From Rhodeus uyekii (Eukaryota; Chordata; Actinopteri; Cypriniformes; Acheilognathidae): DNA of 64,000 nucleotides. A model generated the notes under the pieces. The model had not been told where the DNA came from. It searched no databases and saw nothing but the letters and a program-made list of their open reading frames with translations. The position numbers and the translations under genes are program-made. Location: contig JAWRVZ010000112.1 in assembly GCA_037043235.1 (NCBI GenBank), forward strand, positions 1-64,000. The letters are read 5' to 3'. Positions 56,206-64,000 of the stretch are shown piece by piece; the first letter of the stretch is position 1, and each line of letters opens with the position of its first letter.

Positions 56206-56844
56206 GGCCACGTCCACACGATGCCGGCGCGTTCCTTATCCAATCTTTTTTTTCCTCGTTCAAAAAAAAAATCAGCGTCCACACGATACCACTGAAACCG
56301 ACTGAATCCGGTGTAGTTTATATGCCAGACCAGTATGGGGCGCTGTAATTCTTCCACATACAATACACTATATACAGAGAAGAAGACTTTGAGCATGCGC
56401 ATTGTTGTTGCTGTTCAGTGTTGCCAGATTGCTAATTACCTTTTTGTCACGTCCGACCGGGAAAAAATGCATGTTGATAAAATTTGGAATGGTTTTTGAT
56501 GCATAAAATCGCTCAACATTTTTCATTATTTATATTTTTTTAAATGGGAGGGTTTTAAGCTGTGGCTGCGCTGGAATCTTCAGTCCAATCTGGCAACACT
56601 GTTGCTGTTACTGTGACGCAGCCGACACGTGATGTGATGACATCATCGGTAAACAAAAAATATACGGATTGGCCGTCCACACGAGTCCGCAAGGTTGTCG
56701 GATTCAGATCTATCCACTTTAGGACCCAGTATAAAAAGTGAGCGGATTCAGTCTCCCAAATCGCCGGATGCGTGTGGACGGAACGCCAATCCGATAAGAA
56801 ATGTATGCGGATGCAGTGATCCGCGTCTCCATGTGGACGGGGCC
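56206..56844 (-). mobile_element. Harbinger MITE
   Basis: Flanked by TAA on both sides (56203-56205, 56845-56847). Ends GGCCACGTCCACACG and the inverse of GTGGACGGGGCC. Inner sequence (GCCAGACCAGTATGGGGCGC, GGCCGTCCACACGAG) matches the Harbinger at 31459 in reverse orientation. No coding part. Confidence 0.8.
56416..56601. mobile_element. hAT-type MITE nested in the Harbinger MITE
   Basis: Ends CAGTGTTGCCAGATTG and CAATCTGGCAACACTG are exact inverses. The 8-bp duplication TTGCTGTT (56408-56415, 56602-56609) is perfect. Confidence 0.85.
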
Positions 56845-57217
56845 TAAGTGGAAGTGACTGGAAAGGAGATCGGGATAGCTTCACTCAGATGTGAGTGTTG
56901 AAAATTACACTGGCCATATAATATGCAATAAATATGTTTCAGGAAAAGATTCAAAGCTTCGAGAGTGTCAAGAAAACGCCATCTGGTGGTTATTTAAAAT
57001 GAAGCAGGCAGAAGCCTGTGGAAGAAGCTCTGTCAAATGAAGCAACCACAACATATTCCATCGTTTCAGTGGTATGTGTACAAATAAAAGCTTTATATGT
57101 TTGTGTTTAATGTGTCCAGTAAATTAATTCATTTACCCATTAAAGTGTGACAATAAAATATAATATGAGCGTATATGATTCAATAAGATCTAACATAGGC
57201 CTACTCTCTCTACGCAA

Positions 57218-57231
57218 GCGCGCACACGCAC

Positions 57232-57266
<35 letters not shown>

Positions 57267-57301
57267 CACACACGCGCACACACACACACACACACACACA
57301 A
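57218..57301. repeat. CA microsatellite
   Basis: ACAC run with a few A and CGCG interruptions. Confidence 0.95.
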
Positions 57302-57472
57302 TAAGGAGCTGTGTGATAGGATCATCTGTAATTAATTGTGCTTATGACACTTGGCAGTGATTGGCAAACTGTAGGAATGACAGTAAGGTAATAAAGGCTT
57401 TAATTATTTTATTAAGAAATAAAAGCAGTTTCACAGTGTTGGGACTGAGTCTATTTCTCCTCTTAAACAGTA

Positions 57473-58437
57473 CAGTAATACCTTGCGATACGACCGTCTC
57501 TACATACGAGTATTCCAAGATATGAGAAAACCTTCTGGCAGATTTTTGCTTCTAGATACGAGTAAATATTCGAAATACGAGCAGTCGTACTGATGCCGAC
57601 GCATGTTCACTTCACGTGTTAACTGACATCTGTAAGCATCGCCCGCGAGATGATTCACGCGGACACACGCTCATATTTATCCACAATTTCATGCTTCATT
57701 TCCATGGTCATCATGCGTTTCTTCTTATCACTACCATCCTTACTACTCACTTTCTTAGAACTCATCGCTATTATGAAGAATAATGCACAAAATAGAGAGA
57801 AAATCACACGCACTTCTGATCGCAGTACATCCACGATATGTACCATCCTAAAGCAGAAGGATGTTATCAAGAATGTAAATCCTTCCAAGGGCGTGACGAT
57901 TATATATAAGTCATGTTCGAATATAAATGATGAGATGGAGAGGTTTCTGTTGTTGTGGATAAAGGAGAAGCAGACAGATACCCTCGATAGATATTTTGTT
58001 AAAATATCGGTCTGCACCAAGTGAAATTGAAAGTGAGTTTAGTCAGGCAAAAAAAGGTAAGAAAAGTGATCAAAAGTAAAGAATACAAATCTAAAAAAAT
58101 CTAAACAATAATATAAAATAGAAAAGTTTTAAAAAAATATGTAAAATAAGTTATGTTAATTTAAGTTTTGTAGTGTTTGTGTAAGGTACGATACAGAATC
58201 AAGTGTCTCCATATCAACCACCTCCCTCCTCCGCATCTGCCGCTACTGTCTGTAAAACTTATAATTAAACCACATTTTATTTGATATCACACATGTATCA
58301 AAACTGTATGCATATACTATAACTGTGTCTGTGTGTGTGTGTGTGTCTATACCAATAAAAAACATATTTTTTCCCATTGTTACGGATCTGGAACGGATTA
58401 ATTTGTTTTCTATTATTTATTAAGGGAAAAGATGATA
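57473..58437 (+). mobile_element. Tigger/pogo-like transposon, copy 2, with internal inversion
   Basis: Left end CAGTAATACC preceded by TA. Same family as 12583-13458. The first part of the transposase (EMKHEIVDKYER, 57790-57660) reads on the minus strand, the next part (STICTILKQKDVIKNVNPSK, EMERFLLLWI, 57810-58020) on the plus strand, so about 160 bp are inverted. The right end is missing. Confidence 0.7.
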
Positions 58438-58478
58438 CATGTGTATATGCCGATGATACACACATCGAAGCTTCAGTG

Positions 58479-58949
58479 TGTTATGAATATGAGCTCCGCG
58501 CTCCCCTCTCTGGCCACCAGAGGGAGCTCACATATATACTGACACATATTTCCCATCATGCAGTACATAGGACTGATCGTCACACCAGCTGGACACCGTC
58601 ATGACTGATTGTCACACCAGCTGGACACCATTATATGAACTATAAAAGACTCCCTCATCCGTGCACACACCGCAAAGTCTTGATTAGACACGGTTATCAT
58701 TCTGAGCGTTTATATATCTCTGCCTGTTTACCCGTTATTGATTCTGTTCTGCCTGCCCCAAACTGTATTAACGCTGGTGAATTTTATCTGCCTGCCTTGA
58801 CTACTCGCCTGGATTATTGTACCTGAAGCTGTCTGCCTGCCTTTCTGACCCCTACCTGGCTCTATGTTTGTCCTGGCCATCTGCCTGTACGACCATTCTT
58901 ATTAAAGACAAGCGATTGGATCCATGCCTGTGAGTCACACTCTGTTACA
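58479..58949 (+). mobile_element. Solo LTR, Gypsy-type
   Basis: Starts TGTTATGAAT, ends CTCTGTTACA, flanked by the 5-bp duplication CAGTG (58474-58478, 58950-58954). A TATA-like ACTATAAAAGAC and TATTAAAGACAAG are in usual LTR order. Confidence 0.75.
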
Positions 58950-58954
58950 CAGTG

Positions 58955-59384
58955 TCATACGTAACATCACTAAGTTATGTTGAGTTACTGTGAATGAGTT
59001 GTAGCATTTACATGAGTTGATTTTATTTATTAAGTTAAATATTTGTGGGTAATGTAGGGTGGAGGATCCTTATCTTTTCTCTTGTTTAGTAAATAGTTAG
59101 GGAGTAATGACATAGTTGAAAGCCAAAAGTTGGTAAGTTAATTTTACTCCTCTCTCTTTCTGTTGTTTGGTATGTCTTCGTACTGCGTGGAGGAAGGAAA
59201 GCGTATCCTCGTGTGACGGGAAATGGAATTTCATTTAACAGCTTTCACTCGTTCTCCTACTACCAAGGTTTTTGAACGTTTTCAAAAAAAATCTATTATT
59301 AATTGCAGATTTTTTTCATATTCAGGTGGTGAGAGAGAGGCTACAAAACAAGTAATAAAAAAGGAGTTGTATGATAAATTAAAC
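58955..59384. other. Unassigned AT-rich stretch
   Basis: No gene or clear repeat seen. Confidence 0.3.
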
Positions 59385-59690
59385 GAGTAATCCAGATTGA
59401 TCAAGGAACCAATTTCACTTCTAAGACCTTCATACAGGTTTTGAAGGAATTGGGAATTGAGCACAAGGTCCAATCTAGTCCTTATCACCCTGAGTCACAA
59501 GGAGTCATAGAAAGATTCCATCAAACTCTTAAAACTACGATTCAGACATACTGTTTGCAGACTGGTAAAGATTGTGTTGAAGGGTGCATTTTCTGTTATT
59601 TGCGGCCAGAGAAGCAGATTAGGAGTCATTGGGGTTTAGTCCTGCCGAACTTGTGTTCGGACAAACTGTGAGGGGTCCACTAAAACTGTT
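59385..59690 (+). pseudogene. Gypsy-type integrase fragment
   Basis: Encodes QIDQGTNFTSKTF, LKELGIEHKVQSSPYHPESQ and GVIERFHQTLKTTI: the middle Asp and the final Glu region of the integrase core. A frame break follows before SLGFSP-like residues. Described as an old genomic copy only. Confidence 0.65.
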
Positions 59691-59786
59691 GTAAGAGCAT
59701 TTTCAGACTACAAATTCATCTAGTAGTTACTAGATGAATCTAGTAGTTACTAAGTTCATCTAGTAGTTACAGTTGAAAATGAAGTA

Positions 59787-60850
59787 CCGTATTGTTCGCC
59801 ATATAAGACGCTCCGGAACATAAGACGCACCCAATTTTAAAGGAGGAAAATCTAGAAAAAAAAGATTCTGAACCAAATACTGTAATAAAATATTTTATAT
59901 CAACTGTATAAAGTATACAGCACAAAAAACATAAAACAATTGTATGCCAACCATGTAACATTAAGAACTATCTTTACTCTCATTAACAGTCAGTAAAGTC
60001 AGTAAACAGCGAAAGTAACAAAAATAAGGCTGTAATGTTTTTATTCGAACTCCAATAATTTGTGTGTAAACCGGGAAGTGGGGTGTTGTACCGAAATCTG
60101 ACTCCCCGGACAAATCTCACTCCCCTCACTAACTCTGGTTTAAAAGCTCACAGACTCACCATATGATGAGACAATAAGATAAATATGGTGAGTTTTTTTT
60201 TTTGGCTCCCCCTGGTACTCCCCCTGGTAAACCCATACTATAATTGTTTCAACCAAATGCTTTTGAGCAAAGAATGTCCATACCATAATGAGATAATAAA
60301 ATAAATATCTTAAGTCTGTGAGCTTTTAAACCAGAGTTAGGGACGGGAGTGAGATTTTCACGGGTGTATTTTTCTGCTGTGAAAATTTGACTGGTAAACC
60401 CATAGGCCTACTATAATTCATTATAACTGTAATATAATTTCATTTTCTGCTTATTTATGTAAGCGTACAAGTCAGTTTGTAGGCGAATATGCTCAAGGAA
60501 GTGCGTTCACCTCGATGCAGCACGTATTAATGCGCGTGCGTAGGGGAGTGAGATTTGCCCGGGGAGTCAGATTTCGGTACCACACCTGGCGAGACGCGAG
60601 TCACCACGGAAGCAGAGAACGCGGCTCACAAATGCAACTGAAAGAAGTTAAACTAAACCAAGTGAAAGAGGCGTGACTCACAGAGATTGAAGCGAGTGCC
60701 GAACATCATCACCCCTCGTCATCACCACGGCTACGGCTACGGCCGTGGCCGCGCTCCGCGGATTCTTTATATTCGTCGGATAGGATGCACAAACTTTTCC
60801 CCCGCAGTTTTGGGGAAGAAAAAATGTGTCTTATGCGGCGAAAAATACGG
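59787..60850. mobile_element. MITE-like element with CCGTATT ends
   Basis: Ends CCGTATTGTTCGCCATATAAGACGC and the inverse of GTCTTATGCGGCGAAAAATACGG, TA on both sides. A second inverted-repeat element sits inside. Confidence 0.6.
60082..60586. mobile_element. Fold-back element nested in the preceding one
   Basis: Outer arms about 43 bp: GTACCGAAATCTGACTCCCC with CAAATCTCACTCCCC, and their inverse at 60540-60586. A second inverted pair (AACTCTGGTTTAAAAGCTCA, and its inverse at about 60320-60345) lies further in. Confidence 0.75.
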
Positions 60851-60899
60851 TAGTTAGTACTCAGTTGAAAATGAAGTTGTTTTGTCTTGAGCAGCACAA

Positions 60900-61109
60900 A
60901 CAACGGCAGCTATGTCAAAGCTAAGACCCATCTGGAGAGACAAGAACATCTGCCTGAAAACTAAAATCAGACTATTGAGAGCACTAGTTATCTCAATCTT
61001 TCTGTATTCATGTGAGGCCTGGACCCTGACAGAAGAATTACAACGAAGAATTCAGGAAATTGAAATGAGAACCATCCTTGGCATCTTTTACATGGTCCCC
61101 ACTTACTGA
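60900..61109 (+). pseudogene. RTE-type LINE reverse transcriptase C-terminal fragment
   Basis: Reads KNICLKTKIRLLRALVISIF, LYSCEAWTLTEELQRRIQ and IEMRTILGI, a block found at the C-terminal end of RTE-like polymerases. Nothing else of that element is seen. Confidence 0.55.
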
Positions 61110-61136
61110 TCTGCTCAACGATAAATGAACATTCAT

Positions 61137-61370
61137 ATGGCCGAATGAGTGCGAGTGTGCCTTTTTGTCCACCAAAGATCTTCTGTGTCACGCACCTGTT
61201 CTAAAAGCTCCAAATTTCTATTGTCCCTTCAAATTCCATGTAGACGCAAGTTCGGTCGGGGCGGAAGCAGTATTATTACAAGAAGACAATATGGATATTG
61301 ATCATTCTGTGTGCTACAAAGTAATTATGGCACAATTAAAAAAGAGGCTCTTGCTTTAGCGTTAGCGCTA
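61137..61370 (+). pseudogene. Gypsy-type reverse transcriptase/RNase H fragment
   Basis: Reads LLCHAPVLKAPNFYCPFKFH, VDASSVGAEAVLLQED and DHSVCY, the junction of polymerase and RNase H (catalytic D in VDAS). In an intact element this precedes integrase, but here it lies after the integrase fragment at 59385. Confidence 0.6.
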
Positions 61371-61469
61371 AAGGACCCAAACAAAAGAAAAACCAAAATA
61401 CCTCTCCCTAAAGGAAAAGTAACATTAACTTACCTATACACAAAAGGAAATAAAATAAAATGCATATAG

Positions 61470-62552
61470 CCCAGGACTCTGATAGTGGGTGACTCTATTA
61501 TCAGAAATATTAGTAGCAGGGATACAACTACATGCTGCCTTCCACAAGCAACAGTTTCCGATGTAAACAGGGAACTTAAGAGCATTCTGATGAAATATAA
61601 AACTGCAAACCGACTAATCATCCATGTGGGAAAGATTGATATTCGGAAGGAGCAGTCAGAACTCCTTAAAAGGGATTTCAATGAACTTTTTGAAATGCTC
61701 AGAAGTCTAAAAGTTCAGTCGTTCATCAATGGACCACTCCCAGCAAGAGGAACAAATAGATTTACACGTTTGCTTGGGCTTAATACATGGCTGCAAAAAA
61801 CCTGCAACTTAAAGGGACTGAATTTCATCGACAACTTCAATCTGTTCTGGAGTCAGAGACAGTTGTTCACACATGATGGCCTGCGCCCAAACAAACTGGG
61901 CTCAAGAGTGCTAAAGGACAATATCTACTTCTCCCTCCATCATCCTTCAGCAGTGTGTGCAAATCCACCTAATCTGAATGGCACAAACACACCTGGACAG
62001 AGTACAGCTGACCACAGGACTTCATTTCAGCACCTGAATGGACATGCGGCTGACACATCCCACAAGGTCAGCGATAACACCACGCAGCCACAACAACCAC
62101 TGTTCACGGACACAATCCTGACTGAGCCCTGCCCAGAGAGCTCACCGATAGACAGTGACGTGTTAGAACTGCTCCAAGTTTCAGCAGCCAAGGACGACTT
62201 TCGGGAAAACAGCCAGGGTCAGGACAACATATTACAGCCTCCAATAACACCAGAGCAACAGCCTCTCTCACCGGATACGTTATCCCTCTCCCCAGCATCC
62301 CCCCTGCTGTGTTTCTCTGAGAAAATGGAGGAACTGGTGGATGCTGGAACCAAACTCGCCCACTCTTTAGCAGCGAGCCACCAGACATCAACAAAAAAGC
62401 GGCGAGCTCCACAACCACCAAAGACTGTGGGCCCAGCTCGACCTCCCATTCCTCCTGCGAGAGCTCTTCGGCCGCTACCACAACGCCAGGGCCCTCACCC
62501 TCCTCCATCTGTTCTAGGTGAACCAAAAACAACTGATAAAAGCTCTCAGTGA
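61470..62552 (+). pseudogene. L2 ORF1, SGNH/GDSL esterase-type, catalytic residues changed
   Basis: Begins inside LIVGDSIIRNIS (block I with catalytic Ser) after an in-frame stop. Block III, normally GTND, is GKID (IIHVGKIDIRKE). Block V, normally DGLHPN, is DGLRPN, so the catalytic His is Arg. The C-terminal half is Pro/Ser-rich and low in structure. ORF1 esterases of fish L2 elements are known; this copy appears dead. The end TGA is at 62550-62552. Confidence 0.7.
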
Positions 62553-62739
62553 TGTGTGTCGGGTCCCCGCTATGATAACAGTGACTTTGTCAAATGTTTA
62601 CAGAACAAGCGGGAACCCAGTGTGCCTGTTGCTTTTGCTATTTCAGTTTTATTTCGTGATAGAAAGCCAAAGGCCTTCTCAAACCGTTTGGCAAACCCAC
62701 TTAATCTGTTGCATATTACACGCCAAACTAAGATTACTG

Positions 62740-63495
62740 TAGAGACAGAAAGTAAGACTGTCAAGTTAGCACTTTTAAACATCCGTTCACTTAAAAATAA
62801 ATCACTTCTAGTCAATGATTTAATAACCACAAATAATCTAGATTTTATGCTTCTAAATGAAAATGGCTTAAAGACAGTTGCAGTTCAACAATCCTGAATG
62901 AAACGGCCCCTCCTAACTTTACTTTTATGAGTGTCTGCAGAGCTGTTAGGAGAGGTGGAGGTGAAGCTGCTCTATTTAAAGATGTCTATCAATGCAAGCA
63001 AGTGTCATTTGGTGATTACTTGTCTTTTGAATATTTGGGTATTGTGTTAAAAGGTGCTCCTCGCATTCTACTTTTAGTCATTTACAGGTCTCCAAAATAC
63101 TCTCCAGCCTTTGTGGAGGACTTTACAGAACTGTTATCAGCAACTTCCTCAGAGTTTGACTGTCTTGCTATTACTGGGGACTTTAACATCCACATAGAAA
63201 ATGCAGAATCCAAATACTTTGAATACTTTTGATCTGACTCAGCATGTACATAGACCCACACACAATCGAGGACATACACTAGATTTAATTATCAGTAAGG
63301 GTCTAAACATCTCATCCATTGTCATTAAGGATGTAGCTCTATCAGATCATTTCTGTATTTTCTTTGATATATTGATCTCTCCGACCGTTGAAGCTAGATC
63401 TATCTCGATCAAAAAGCGATGCTTAAATGAGAATACTAGTGCTCTGTTTATGAAGGCTATATCTTTAACACCAAGCATATCTGCAGACTGTTGAT
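62740..63495 (+). pseudogene. L2 ORF2 endonuclease, broken
   Basis: Pieces: LALLNIRSLKNKSLLVNDLI and LDFMLLNENGL (TETW motif lost, reads NENG); RILLLVIYRSPKYSP and AITGDFNIHIE (GDFN kept); HTLDLIIS and ALSDHFCIFF (SDH kept). At least two frame breaks. Confidence 0.7.
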
Positions 63496-63499
63496 TTTC

Positions 63500-64000
63500 T
63501 TCTTGATTCTTTTAACTCAAAAGTTCAGAATGTTATTGATAACATTGCTCCTGTGAAAGTCAGGAAGAAGAGTGGCAGACAAAAAGCACCCTGGAGAAAT
63601 TCAACAGCAGTGCAAAATATGAAAAGACAATGCAGAAAAGCTGAGCGCATGTGGCGAAAGACAAATCTTGAAATCCACTATAACATCTATAAAGATAACC
63701 TTCATGCTTTCAATGTGGAACTAGGCAAAGCTAGACAGACCTTCTTCTCAAATATTATAAACAGAAACTTAAACAACATCCGCACTCTTTTTGCTACTGT
63801 AGAGAGACTAACAAATCCCCCAAGTCAGATTCCCAGTGAAATGCTCTCAGACAGCAAATGCTGTGAGTTTGCTTCCTTCTTCTCTGAGAAAATAAATAAT
63901 ATCAGAAAGGCGATCAGCTCATCCTTGAGCTGCACTGGGGTAAAACAGATCAGACCACAATCTCAGAAAGTAGCTATTATGTCTGTTTTCGAAGCACTTG
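63500..64000 (+). pseudogene. L2 ORF2 linker before reverse transcriptase, cut by window end
   Basis: KRQCRKAERMWRKTNLEIHY and EFASFFSEKINNIRKAI match copy 1. Copy 1 lacks one F codon here, so this copy is nearer the source sequence at that point. Confidence 0.75.

Larger units (their letters stand above)
61440..64000 (+). mobile_element. L2-type LINE, copy 2, continuing past the window end
   Basis: Holds an ORF1 with an esterase fold (61470-62552), endonuclease pieces (62740-63495) and the linker to the reverse transcriptase (63500-64000). The linker matches 22233-21830 of copy 1. ORF1 has lost its start; ORF2 has stops at about 62897 and 63231. Confidence 0.8.

Noticed and set aside
58440..58480. 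YADD-like motif suggesting a reverse transcriptase
   Set aside because: Only eight residues (VYADDTHI) match before the solo LTR, and the other side shows no polymerase sequence.

Overview
The window looks like teleost fish nuclear DNA, most likely a cyprinid or close relative (my inference). The reasons are intron-split genes with GT-AG junctions and a dense, nested load of fish-type mobile elements: L2, Rex1/CR1-like, Tx1/L1-like and RTE LINEs, DIRS and Gypsy-like LTR elements, and hAT, Harbinger, Tigger and Tc1 DNA transposons. Nothing suggests a prokaryote.

Host genes. At 1-11436 there is a near-perfect ~6.0 kb tandem duplication of a secreted WAP (four-disulfide-core, WFDC-like) gene. 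Copy 1 lacks its first exon because the window starts inside intron 1. Copy 2 is complete (5695-10477): a signal-peptide exon plus four WAP exons, 226 aa by my count. A diverged paralogue with three WAP domains (46397-50441, 174 aa) lies 35 kb away, and an inverted, decayed WAP 3' end lies at 35690-36186. All WAP exons are phase 1-1, so they can be added or lost without a frame change. Two well-spliced exons of pigt (GPI transamidase subunit PIG-T) lie on the minus strand at 13636-14069. PIGT neighbours WFDC2 in mammals, so this is probably a fragment of conserved synteny.

Layout. 1-11.4 kb: WAP duplicates. 11.4-16.1 kb: LTR, L2 and Tigger fragments, pigt exons, and a Tx1/L1-like relic split by a small DNA element. 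16.9-20.1 kb: a nearly whole Rex1/CR1-like LINE. 20.1-22.2 kb: an L2 LINE on the minus strand. 23.8-31 kb: mosaic of LINE and LTR fragments. 31.5-32.9 kb: a Harbinger transposon with a hAT MITE inside it. 33.5-34.5 kb: DIRS-like relic. 35-37.1 kb: SINE, inverted WAP relic, retroviral-type gag relic. 37125-44385: a 7.3 kb hAT transposon whose transposase is reduced to its N-terminal BED finger and whose interior is a 6 kb cargo. 45.8-51.6 kb: third WAP gene. 51.9-55.5 kb: a complete non-autonomous LTR element. 55.7-61.4 kb: LTRs, MITEs, a second Tigger with an internal inversion, Gypsy pol fragments. 61.4-64.0 kb: a second L2 LINE running off the window.

Most unusual signal. The hAT cargo holds a minisatellite (37759-39236, about 23 units, mostly 66 bp). 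Each unit encodes two adjacent hairpins that both carry a TGCG loop closed by C-G, i.e. a UNCG-type tetraloop if transcribed from the plus strand. Degenerate copies downstream keep the fold, in two places through paired changes. This suggests selection on, or biased amplification of, a twin-hairpin RNA or DNA structure carried by a DNA transposon.
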